10,770 bases of DNA, taken from assembly GCA_900751035.1 (NCBI GenBank), contig CAADSF010000114.1, positions 1 through 10,770 of the forward strand. Reading direction: 5' to 3'. The notes beneath the pieces were generated by a model, which was given only the letters and a program-made list of their open reading frames with translations, was not told the DNA's origin and searched no databases. The position numbers were made by a program, and so were the translations under genes. The DNA comes from an uncultured Oscillospiraceae bacterium (GTDB lineage Bacteria > Bacillota > Clostridia > Oscillospirales > Oscillospiraceae). This document shows positions 1 through 7,078 of this stretch, one piece after another; position 1 is the stretch's first letter; each line of letters starts with the position of its first letter.

Positions 1-207
1 ATCATCGCGCTGGGGCAGGGCGACACCTACACGCTCTCCACATCGCTTCTGACGGCGTTTGACACGACGATCGCGGGTCTTGTGGCCGCGGCGTTCGCCA
101 TCGTGGTCTCCAGCATCCGACGCCGGTGGTACCGGGAATACGGGTCGCTTCTCGAAGCGCTCTGCACCGAGGTTCTGGAGCTGACGAAGAAGGGAGCCGC
201 CGTATGA
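1..207 (+). CDS. MotA/TolQ/ExbB-family proton channel subunit, C-terminal part (5' truncated by window)
   Basis: Frame 1 is open from the first base to the TGA at 205-207, giving the last 68 residues. Visible residues 12-38 hold a stretch with 'LLTAFDTTIAGLVAAAFAIV', which resembles the last membrane helix of the MotA/TolQ/ExbB family, where conserved threonines line the proton path and are followed by a GL-V-A pattern. An Arg-rich cytoplasmic boundary (RRRWYREY) and an amphipathic C-terminal helix follow, also usual for ExbB/TolQ. Family members form a pentameric inner-membrane channel that uses proton flow to move a partner of the ExbD/TolR/MotB type. The next gene overlaps by ATGA, implying translational coupling, and it looks like that partner. 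The family call rests on this short C-terminal piece plus the context; which sub-family it belongs to cannot be decided here. Confidence 0.75.
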   Translation: MIALGQGDTYTLSTSLLTAFDTTIAGLVAAAFAIVVSSIRRRWYREYGSLLEALCTEVLELTKKGAAV

Positions 208-539
208 CGAGGCTTTCCGGAAAATCGCTCCGCTCGCGGCATGACGACGCGCCCGTCAACCCCATGGATTCCGTCAGCAATCTGGCCGACGCGATGCTCG
301 TACTGGCAGTCGGGATTATGCTGGCGCTGATCATCAACTGGAACGTCGATATCTCCGGCGCGAAGACGGCGCAGGAGGAGCAGACCGACCCTTCTATCTC
401 GTTTGCACAGGACGATCTGACCGAGTCGCAGGACGACGCGGGCACGATTGAGGGCGATCTGACCGAAATGGGCAAGGTCTATTACGATCAGGAGACTGGT
501 ACGTATTATATCGTAACGAATCCGAAAACGGAGGAATAA
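204..539 (+). CDS. DUF2149 family protein, ExbD/TolR-like single-pass membrane partner
   Basis: The protein has 111 residues. ATG at 204 is chosen because it overlaps the preceding stop (ATGA) and has AGGGAG upstream; an in-frame start at 126 would lie deep inside the upstream gene. The order is a basic N-terminus (1-15), a segment 'VNPMDSVSNLADAMLVLAVG' (18-37) leading into one membrane helix (about 28-46), an acidic external linker (55-85), and a C-terminal motif 'EMGKVYYDQETGTYYIV' (88-104). From memory, this head-plus-tail combination matches DUF2149, a family of unknown function often next to MotA/TolQ/ExbB genes in archaea and Clostridia. The N-P-x(n)-D-x-M-L-V-L pattern also resembles the start of the ExbD/TolR helix, where the aspartate carries protons; D29 is the equivalent here. 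The inferred role is force-transmitting partner of the upstream channel subunit. Unlike ExbD it has no large periplasmic domain. Confidence 0.8.
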   Translation: MTRLSGKSLRSRHDDAPVNPMDSVSNLADAMLVLAVGIMLALIINWNVDISGAKTAQEEQTDPSISFAQDDLTESQDDAGTIEGDLTEMGKVYYDQETGTYYIVTNPKTEE

Positions 540-542
540 GCC

Positions 543-3500
543 ATGAAAAAGCTTCTGTCTCTGCTGCTCTGTGCGGCGATGCTGCTGTGCCTGCTGCCGC
601 TTGAAGCGCAGGCGGCTTCCGGTGCGTGGGACGGCACGGTGGACATTTCGTGGTACGACCCGGCGAAGATGGAATATGAGATCGACACGCCTGCGAAGCT
701 TGCGGGCCTTGCCGCGCTTGTAAACGGCATGGCAGACCCCACGGCGAAGAAAATCGTCGGCAATACCGCCTATCTTGTCAGCAAAAAGGTCGATAACGTC
801 ATGCTGGTCGGCGCGGGCGGCGGCAATGTGTTCGACACCGTCTATACCGGCGGCATTGACTTTGCGTATAAGACCATCTATCTGACCGCTGATCTCGACA
901 TGGGCGGCAGGAAGGGCGCAGACGGCAGCTGGACAGGTCCCAACTGGACGCCCATCGGCGGCAAGTTCCCCATGAAGCCCGCAGAGGCCGCTGGCGACTG
1001 CATCACGCTCGACACCCGCTTCAACGGCGTTCTGGACGGACAGGGGCACACGATTTATAATCTCTGCTGCGACCGCTGTGCGGCCAAGGGCTTTCCGTAC
1101 AGCATGGCAGCCGGCATCGTGGGCTTCCTCGGCGGAAACGCCGATTACTCTGGCGGCGTGAGCGGCGAAAAGTCCGAGGCGGAATTTGAAAACGGCTGGC
1201 AGCCTGCCGTGCGCAATCTGGTGCTGGGCTCCGGCTGGATATACGCCCGCCGCATGGTCGGCGGCATCGTGGGCCGCGTCGGCGAAACGTCGAACGGCGT
1301 CGTGATTGAAAACTGCGGCAACCGCGCGGACATTCAAAACACCGACTCCAAGGGCGTCGGCGGCATCGTCGGCTCGGCCTGGGGCAAGGGAACGATTCGC
1401 GGCTGCTACAACACCGGCAGCGTCTCGACGACCTATACCTGTCCCGCGGGCGGCATCCTCGGCTCGAACGAGGGCATGGACGTTTACAACTGCTACAGTG
1501 CAGGTAAAATCGACACGAACGGCGCACAGTATGGCCGGGGCATCGGCGGACACGACACGGGCAGCTATACCGTGGCAGGCTGCTGGTATTTATCCGGCAG
1601 CGACGACGACCCGGCCTCGGACGGCTATTATATGGGCACGAGCCGCAGAATCTCTGTCGATGTGACGGTAGCCACCGCGCAGGAGCTGCAGTCCGATTCC
1701 GTTCTGCAGGCGCTGAACCGCAACGGCGCGGTCTTTGCGCAGGATACTGCCGGGAAAAACGGCGGCTATCCGGTTCTGTGGTTTGAAAACGAAAAGAAGG
1801 ACGCGGAATGCCAGCTGACGCAGGCCTCCGCAGTCGACGGCACGTTTACCGTCAGTCAGACCGGCGCCGTCCGCTTCGGCACTTCCGTTTCGCTTACGGC
1901 GCAGCCCGCCGCAGGCTACCGGCTGGCGTATTTCACCGCAAACGGGAACCGGATTCTCGGCGATTACGATACCGTGACCGGCGATACGGAGCTGGCTGCC
2001 GTCTTCCAGAAGGTCAAGACCGTGTCCGTCACTGTCCCGGAATATGACGCGTTCTATCTTGCCGCCGCGAGAACCGGCTATAAGCTGACGGCGGATGGCA
2101 TGGAATATGTCGAGCGCGAGGCGCTGCACACCGGCGACACCGTGCTTGAGGGCAATGTCATCACGCTCCAGACGCATTCCTACGCCGACGCCATCCCGGC
2201 GGACGGTGCGCTGGAATACCGCGAGGGCTATCAGTTTTCCGTCTCCGGCGCGGAGAAAAACGCAGACGGAACGTATACCGTCACGGGAGACGGCCCGGTC
2301 GTCATTGAGGCTGTACGCGCTGTGCGCCGCAAGAGCTGGATGACGTTTGCCGACACCGGCTGGTACACCGGAAAGGAAAAGACCTACACGCTCACCACTG
2401 CGCAGCAGCTTGCGGGGCTTGCGAAGCTCGTGAACGAGCAGACTGTCAGCTTTGCGGGCGTGACCATCCTGCTTGGGAATGACATTTCCCTCGCCTCCAT
2501 CGACGGCTCGACCGGCAGCTGCACATGGACGGCCATCGGTTCGAGCCTCCAGAAGCCGTTTTCCGGCACATTTGACGGGCAGGGACACACCATTTTCGCG
2601 ATGGAAGCCTACAATACCGGCAGCTACGCGGCGCTGTTCGGCTGCTGTGTGGATGCAGAGCTCAAAAACCTCACCCTCTGCGGCAGCGCGGCGGGCGAAG
2701 CCCGCGCGTCCTATGCGGCGGGGCTGGTTTCCTATGCAAAGGGGTGCAAACTGGAGGGCGTGAACGTCTATACGGACGTGACTGCCTCCGGCACGCACGC
2801 GGGCGGCGTAGCCGCGTATATCTGCGACGGAACATCCGTGAAAAGCTGCTTCAGCTATGGGGCAGTGAGCGGCGTTTCCGGTATCGGCGGGATTGTGGGG
2901 CTGTGCTATTCGGCCTCCGACACCATCACCGGCTGCGCGAACTTCGGCCCCGTGACCGGCTCCGGCTCCGGCGCTTACGGCACGGGCGGCATTGCGGGCC
3001 GCCTTGCGGGCGTGATGACGCAGTGCGCAAATTACGGCTCCGTGTCCGGCGCGGACCGCTATACCGGCGGCGTTGCGGGCTATACGACTGCGCGCAATCA
3101 AACGAAGCTTCTGGCCTGCAAAAATGAAGGCTCTGTGTCCTCGACCAATACGGACGCACGTGTTTCGACCGGCTCTGTCGTCGGCAACGCGCAGAACCTC
3201 ATCTGGGGCGGCTGCACGGCAAAGGACAGCGCCCTTCCGCTGCTCGGCAGAACCGGCAAGGTCGCGGAACAGAAAGGAACGGACAGCTGCCCGGACTATA
3301 CGCCGAAGGACGCGCCGCAGGACGCGGAGCTCCCGGAAAGCTTTACCGTTGCCTTCCGTGCCAACGGTGAAACAGTCGGCACGGCGACCGGCAAGAAGGG
3401 CGACAAGACCGTCAAGGCCCCGGCGCTGCCGCAGGTGGACGGCTACACCGCCGCATGGCCCGCGTTCACGCCGACGGGACGCGACATGACCATCACCGCC

Positions 3501-4811
3501 GTTTACCGGCAAAAGCTCGTCTCCGGCGGAGCCGTCACAAAATCCGGCGCGTATTTTATTCCGTGGCTGGCCAGCGGCGAACTTCGCATTGCGGGCGGGC
3601 TGGACGTGACGCTCATCGGACTGGATTCCGGCAGCGGAGAATTTGACAATCTCACGCTCACGGTAGGAAACGGCACAAAGCTGACGCTGCAGGATGTGCG
3701 CATCACGGGCGACAGGACGCTCTTGTCCCTCGCGGGCGGCAACACGCTCACGCTTCTGGGCGAGAACCGGCTGATTGGCTGCGCCGACGCGTCCGGAAAC
3801 GCCTGCCCGACCGTGATAAGCGGCGGCGATCTGACGATCTGCGGCTCCGGCAGTCTTGCCTTGCAGGCGCTGGTCAATAACGCGGCCTTTATGGGCGCGG
3901 AGAAGAGCAAAATTTCTATTGCGGACTGCGCGATCTCCGTGTTCAAGTCTGATAAGCTCGGCTTTGACGGCGGCGCGTTCTGCGCGAACGGTGCGGAAGT
4001 GACCATGACGAACGCGGCCTTCTTTGGGCGCACGGACAGCGATAATGTCGCCGTTCTGTCGGCGGACACGGTCGCCATGACCGGCTGCACCGTGCGCGTG
4101 GAGGCGGAAAAATCCGTCCATGCGGTGCTTGGCAGCGTATCGCTCACAAATTGCAGTCTCTATGCCTCCGGCCACAGCGGCAACAGCGCGAAGACCGTTT
4201 CGCAGACCGCCGGGCTTGACGCACTGGAGAAAGTTTCGCAGCAGTCCGGCGTGACGCTGCTGACGGCCTCCGGCTTTGCGGATGTCAGGACCGAGTCGGT
4301 CTGCCAGCAGGACGTTCTGTTCTGCACGGACGCGGGACTGATGGCCGGAACCGGCAGGAATGCGTTCTCTCCGGATAAGCCCATGACCCGCGCCATGCTT
4401 GTGACCGTTCTCTGGCGCATGGCGGGAAGCCCCGCCGCGCAGGGAACCGGCGGCTTTACCGGCCTCAAGGCAGACTGGTACCGGCAGGCAGCCGTCTGGG
4501 GCGCACAGAACGGCGTGGCCGCCGGAACGGGCACGGGCACGTTCTCCCCGGAGAAGCCCGTCACAAAGGAGCAGGCCGCCGCGCTGCTGGTTCGCTTCGC
4601 CCGGATGCAGGGCGTTTCCATCCCGGCGGATACTGCACCCGTCTATGTCGCGGAATGCAGCGCATGGGCGCAGGCGGATGTGCAGGCCGCGTATGCCGCA
4701 GGCATCCTCGACAGCTTCTCCGCGTGCCTCGCCGCACCGCAGAAGGCCGCGTCACGCGCGGAGCTTGCGCGGATGCTGCGCCTGCTCTCCAACCTGATTC
4801 AAAAGGGATAA
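543..4811 (+). CDS. Large exported GLUG-repeat / beta-helix protein with three C-terminal SLH domains
   Basis: The protein has 1422 residues. ATG at 543 lies 3 nt after the previous stop, with GGAGG at about 530-534. A signal peptide spans 1-24 (KK, then a Leu-rich core, then AQA before ASG). Module 1 (28-350) opens with a 'TPAKLAGLAALVNG' segment, 'FNGVLDGQGHTIYNL' (160-174) and GLUG repeats of the GGIVG...C.N.G type at 240-336. A small beta domain (424-490) has 'TAQPAAGYRLAYF'. Module 2 (598-890) repeats the layout with 'FSGTFDGQGHTIF' and GLUG repeats at 725-850. Residues 933-988 resemble an InlB-type beta repeat, and 1010-1210 look like a right-handed beta-helix ('LTLTVGNGTKLTLQDVRI'). 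SLH domains lie at about 1244-1297, 1305-1354 and 1366-1415, with TRAM, TKEQ and SRAE at the TRAE positions; such domains bind secondary cell-wall polymer. The protein should be displayed on the cell surface. Its ligand is unknown. The mature chain has 34 cysteines, many at GLUG turns. Being in an operon with a channel/DUF2149 pair suggests a transport or surface-remodelling role, which is inference. Confidence 0.85.
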   Translation: MKKLLSLLLCAAMLLCLLPLEAQAASGAWDGTVDISWYDPAKMEYEIDTPAKLAGLAALVNGMADPTAKKIVGNTAYLVSKKVDNVMLVGAGGGNVFDTVYTGGIDFAYKTIYLTADLDMGGRKGADGSWTGPNWTPIGGKFPMKPAEAAGDCITLDTRFNGVLDGQGHTIYNLCCDRCAAKGFPYSMAAGIVGFLGGNADYSGGVSGEKSEAEFENGWQPAVRNLVLGSGWIYARRMVGGIVGRVGETSNGVVIENCGNRADIQNTDSKGVGGIVGSAWGKGTIRGCYNTGSVSTTYTCPAGGILGSNEGMDVYNCYSAGKIDTNGAQYGRGIGGHDTGSYTVAGCWYLSGSDDDPASDGYYMGTSRRISVDVTVATAQELQSDSVLQALNRNGAVFAQDTAGKNGGYPVLWFENEKKDAECQLTQASAVDGTFTVSQTGAVRFGTSVSLTAQPAAGYRLAYFTANGNRILGDYDTVTGDTELAAVFQKVKTVSVTVPEYDAFYLAAARTGYKLTADGMEYVEREALHTGDTVLEGNVITLQTHSYADAIPADGALEYREGYQFSVSGAEKNADGTYTVTGDGPVVIEAVRAVRRKSWMTFADTGWYTGKEKTYTLTTAQQLAGLAKLVNEQTVSFAGVTILLGNDISLASIDGSTGSCTWTAIGSSLQKPFSGTFDGQGHTIFAMEAYNTGSYAALFGCCVDAELKNLTLCGSAAGEARASYAAGLVSYAKGCKLEGVNVYTDVTASGTHAGGVAAYICDGTSVKSCFSYGAVSGVSGIGGIVGLCYSASDTITGCANFGPVTGSGSGAYGTGGIAGRLAGVMTQCANYGSVSGADRYTGGVAGYTTARNQTKLLACKNEGSVSSTNTDARVSTGSVVGNAQNLIWGGCTAKDSALPLLGRTGKVAEQKGTDSCPDYTPKDAPQDAELPESFTVAFRANGETVGTATGKKGDKTVKAPALPQVDGYTAAWPAFTPTGRDMTITAVYRQKLVSGGAVTKSGAYFIPWLASGELRIAGGLDVTLIGLDSGSGEFDNLTLTVGNGTKLTLQDVRITGDRTLLSLAGGNTLTLLGENRLIGCADASGNACPTVISGGDLTICGSGSLALQALVNNAAFMGAEKSKISIADCAISVFKSDKLGFDGGAFCANGAEVTMTNAAFFGRTDSDNVAVLSADTVAMTGCTVRVEAEKSVHAVLGSVSLTNCSLYASGHSGNSAKTVSQTAGLDALEKVSQQSGVTLLTASGFADVRTESVCQQDVLFCTDAGLMAGTGRNAFSPDKPMTRAMLVTVLWRMAGSPAAQGTGGFTGLKADWYRQAAVWGAQNGVAAGTGTGTFSPEKPVTKEQAAALLVRFARMQGVSIPADTAPVYVAECSAWAQADVQAAYAAGILDSFSACLAAPQKAASRAELARMLRLLSNLIQKG

Positions 4812-4822
4812 GCCCTTTTGAA
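4798..4822 (+). promoter_or_regulatory. Intercistronic hairpin on the stop codon between the two SLH genes
   Basis: TTCAAAAGGG (4798-4807) pairs perfectly with CCCTTTTGAA (4813-4822) around the 5-nt loop ATAAG. The TAA stop of the upstream gene (4809-4811) lies inside the loop. There is no U-run after the stem, apart from TTTT within its 3' arm, so it is not a typical intrinsic terminator. It may be a partial terminator, or an mRNA processing or 3'-end stabilising element that sets different levels for the two SLH genes. The structure is seen directly; the function is inference. Confidence 0.6.
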
Positions 4823-4855
4823 ATACATGAATCCACACGAAAGGAAGAACCCACT

Positions 4856-6079
4856 ATGAAGAAAATTGTATCCCTGCTGCTCGTGCTGACGATGCTCGTG
4901 ACTGTGTTCGCTGGCCTTGCCGTCACGGCCAGCGCCGCTGACGCCGTGCTGAGCGTTTACACGCAGGCAGGCGAGGACGGCGAAAAGACGCTCGCAAAGA
5001 GCTACACCGCCGAGGAGCTCAAGAAGCTCGCTGAGACGAAGGCTGACGGCTGCGGCTATCAGTACTTCAAGAAGGGTGAGCAGGCTGTCGTCGCGACGGA
5101 GTTCGTCACGCTCGACGCACTGCTGACCGACGCGGACGTCACCTTCGCCGACGGCGACAGCCTCTCCTTCGTCTGCGACGACGGCCCGTACGCCAAGTAC
5201 GCCCCCACCTACAAGGACATCACCGAGGGCAAGTATTACTTCAAGGACGGCAAGGCTGAGGAAGTCCCCGCCGCCATCGCTCTTGTCTGGGGCGCCGGCG
5301 CAGCCGCTGACGGCACCGTCGCCGACATCGCCAAGACCGCAAAGGAATCCGGCCTGCGCTTCGTCTGCGGCACGACCGAAGCTGATTTCACGGCTGAAAA
5401 GTCTGCCGGCAAGCGTATGCCGTCCGGCGTGATGGAGCTGATTGTTGTCTCTCCTGCCAAGGCTGAGGAAACCCCCGCTGAAGAGAAGCCCACCGAAGAA
5501 AAGCCCGCCGAAGAAACCAAGACCGGCTTCACCGACGTTCTGGACACCGACTGGTTCAAGCCCGATGTCGAAAAGGCAGTCGAGAGCAAGCTCATGACCG
5601 GCACGTCCGCCACGACCTTCAACCCCAAGGGCGTGACCACCCGCGCCATGGTCGTCGCGACGCTCTACCGTCTCGCAGGCAGCCCCGAAGTGACCGAGAA
5701 GGCCGCGTTCACCGACGTCGCCTCCGGCAGCTACTATGAAGCAGCCGTCGCATGGGCAGCCAAGAACGAAATTGCCAGCGGCACGTCCGCCACGACCTTC
5801 GAGCCCAATAAGGCCGTCACCCGTGAGCAGCTTGCGAAGTTCCTGTTCAACTACGCTGTCTATCAGGGCATGGACGCCGTCACGCTCTCTGAGAACCTCA
5901 TCGCCTTTGAGGACCATGCCAGCGTCAGCGGCTACGCCGTGCCCGCCATGCAGTGGGCTGTCGGCCAGGGCCTCATCAACGGCACCGACGGCAAGCTTCT
6001 GCCCACCGGCACTGCCACCCGCTGCCAGTTCGCAGCCATCCTGAACCGCTTCACCGCCTCGCAGAGCGAAAAGGCATAA
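4856..6079 (+). CDS. Exported SLH-domain protein with an N-terminal molybdopterin-binding-like domain
   Basis: The protein has 407 residues. ATG at 4856 is chosen for its AAAGGAAG site (4839-4846) and because it starts the signal peptide (1-27; KK, hydrophobic core, ASA before ADA). Residues 30-199 form a folded domain with 'KSYTAEELKKLAE', 'FVTLDALLTDADV' and 'GDSLSFVCDDGPYAKY', then 'EVPAAIALVW' and 'GLRFVCGT'. By eye this follows the layout of sulfite-oxidase-type (oxidoreductase molybdopterin-binding-like) domains found on clostridial SLH proteins; cofactor binding is not evident. An acidic Pro/Glu/Lys linker (201-221) leads to three SLH domains (about 224-276, 284-333, 349-400). SLH1 and SLH2 share a 22-bp exact DNA repeat (5599-5620 and 5779-5800), showing internal duplication or homogenisation. 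Codon use is more biased than in the gene before it (mostly AAG, GAG, AAC, TTC, GCC), which suggests high expression. It is the last gene of the operon, followed at once by a terminator. The SLH and export call is firm; the N-terminal fold is tentative. Confidence 0.85.
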   Translation: MKKIVSLLLVLTMLVTVFAGLAVTASAADAVLSVYTQAGEDGEKTLAKSYTAEELKKLAETKADGCGYQYFKKGEQAVVATEFVTLDALLTDADVTFADGDSLSFVCDDGPYAKYAPTYKDITEGKYYFKDGKAEEVPAAIALVWGAGAAADGTVADIAKTAKESGLRFVCGTTEADFTAEKSAGKRMPSGVMELIVVSPAKAEETPAEEKPTEEKPAEETKTGFTDVLDTDWFKPDVEKAVESKLMTGTSATTFNPKGVTTRAMVVATLYRLAGSPEVTEKAAFTDVASGSYYEAAVAWAAKNEIASGTSATTFEPNKAVTREQLAKFLFNYAVYQGMDAVTLSENLIAFEDHASVSGYAVPAMQWAVGQGLINGTDGKLLPTGTATRCQFAAILNRFTASQSEKA

Positions 6080-6094
6080 GGTTACATTCCCCCT

Positions 6095-6127
6095 GTCTCC
6101 CGGCCAAACGGCCGGGAGACAATTTTT
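6095..6127 (+). terminator. Strong intrinsic terminator of the channel/DUF2149/SLH operon
   Basis: GTCTCCCGGCC (6095-6105) pairs perfectly over 11 bp with GGCCGGGAGAC (6110-6120) around the loop AAAC. A T-run follows (AATTTTT, T at 6123-6127). It begins 16 nt after the stop of the second SLH gene, which fixes the 3' end of that operon. Confidence 0.93.
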
Positions 6128-6139
6128 CTGCGGTTTTCC

Positions 6140-6168
6140 TTGAAAAGCACGGTAAAAACGAATATAGT
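6140..6168 (+). promoter_or_regulatory. Predicted sigma-A promoter of the two-component operon
   Basis: TTGAAA (6140-6145) and TATAGT (6163-6168) are separated by 17 bp, each with one mismatch to the sigma-A consensus. It starts just 13 nt after the terminator T-run and is the best promoter before the response-regulator gene. Transcription would start near 6175, leaving a leader of about 225 nt that includes the palindrome cluster. Confidence 0.65.
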
Positions 6169-6319
6169 TGGTAGGGATAGATGCTGCTTCACCCGATGGA
6201 TCGCCGCAGAATTGTGGGGCCGACGATTCTGTCGGCTCGATAAATACTGCGAATTCGCCATACTTTTCTGAAAACAGCTGTATTCTGCGGGCGGACAGAG
6301 GTGTCCGCCCCTACGCCAA
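6168..6319. repeat. Palindrome cluster with imperfect inverted ends (MITE/REP-like candidate)
   Basis: This is most of the gene-free stretch between 6128 and 6400. The left end reads TTGGTAGGG (6168-6176) and the right end, on the reverse strand, TTGGCGTAGGGG (from 6319 back to 6308), an imperfect inverted repeat with a 2-nt insertion. Inside are GCCGAC/GTCGGC around GATTCT (6219-6236) and a perfect 9-bp stem GGGCGGACA/TGTCCGCCC around GAGG (6289-6310). Just outside lies TTACGG/CCGTAA (6333-6349). The GTAGGGGCGG-palindrome style resembles small dispersed repeats common between genes in gut Clostridia, a recollection that cannot be checked from one copy. No clear target-site duplication is seen and no protein is encoded. 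Confidence 0.45.
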
Positions 6320-6400
6320 AATGGGCCGGTGCTTACGGATTCGCCGTAAATCACAGAAAAGTCGCCGCTTTTCCGGCAACCTGAATCTGAGGTATTGCTT

Positions 6401-7078
6401 ATGAAAATTCTGATTATTGAAGACGAGGTCCTGCTGGCGGATTCGCTGCGGGTCATGCTGGAGGGGAAGGGCTTTTCCGTCGAGGCGGTACATGACGGCC
6501 AGACGGGCGCGGAATATGCCGAGACGGGCGTATACGATCTGCTAATCCTCGACGTGATGATGCCCGGCATGGACGGTTATCAGGTCGCGCGGCAGGTGCG
6601 TGCGAAGCGCTGCGGGACGCCGATTCTGATGCTGACGGCAAAGTCGTCGCTTGAGGACCGCATCGAGGGGCTGAACGCGGGTGCGGATTATTATCTCACG
6701 AAGCCCTTTGACGCGCGGGAGCTGCTGGCCTGCGTCGGTGCGCTGCTCCGGCGGCAGGGCGCGGAGGTCAACGCGCTCTCGTTCGGCAACACGACGCTCG
6801 ATCTGGCGTCCGGGACGCTGGTCTGCGGCGGGCGGCAGCTGCGGCTGTCTGCGCGGGAGTTTGACGTCATGCGCTACCTTTTGCAGATGAAGGGGCAGAA
6901 TGTGTCCAAGGAAGCCATCTTGTCCAAGGTCTGGGGCTTTGATTCAAACGCGGTGGAAAACCATGTGGAGGTCTATGTCGGCTTCCTGCGCAAAAAGCTT
7001 GCGGCCATCGGCTCGAACGTGCGCATTGAGGCCGTGCGGCGGCTGGGCTACCATCTGGAGGTGGGCGAGGTATGCTGA
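6401..7078 (+). CDS. OmpR/PhoB-family response regulator
   Basis: The protein has 225 residues, the usual family length. ATG at 6401 is preferred to an in-frame TTG at 6395, since it gives the standard start MKILIIEDE and has TGAGGT at 6388-6393. The receiver domain (1-118) has acidic residues E7, D8 and E9, phosphoacceptor D51 in 'LILDVMMPGMDG', T79 in 'MLTAKS' and K101 in 'LTKPF'. The winged-helix DNA-binding domain (about 128-222) has 'LSAREFDVMRYLL', 'VWGF' and 'VEVYVGFLRKKL', ending in 'RLGYHLE'. It should be phosphorylated by the kinase encoded next to it (7-nt overlap) and then bind promoter DNA. All key residues are present. Targets are not visible; the flanking surface-protein operon is a candidate by position only. 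Confidence 0.95.
   Translation: MKILIIEDEVLLADSLRVMLEGKGFSVEAVHDGQTGAEYAETGVYDLLILDVMMPGMDGYQVARQVRAKRCGTPILMLTAKSSLEDRIEGLNAGADYYLTKPFDARELLACVGALLRRQGAEVNALSFGNTTLDLASGTLVCGGRQLRLSAREFDVMRYLLQMKGQNVSKEAILSKVWGFDSNAVENHVEVYVGFLRKKLAAIGSNVRIEAVRRLGYHLEVGEVC

Noticed and set aside
126..203. Upstream in-frame ATG extending the DUF2149 protein by 26 residues
   Set aside because: The extension would overlap the channel-subunit gene by 82 nt and add Arg/Ser-rich sequence unlike the family; the ATG at 204 gives the normal ATGA overlap with a good ribosome site.
1590..4175. An 861-codon open frame on the reverse strand inside the GLUG/SLH gene
   Set aside because: It mirrors the GC-rich codon pattern of the + strand gene, has Ala/Arg/Gly-rich low-information sequence with no recognisable domain, and opposes a well-supported protein with signal peptide and SLH domains. 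The other long antisense frames (27-1553, 4799-5917, 8380-9324, 9687-10568) fail for the same reason.
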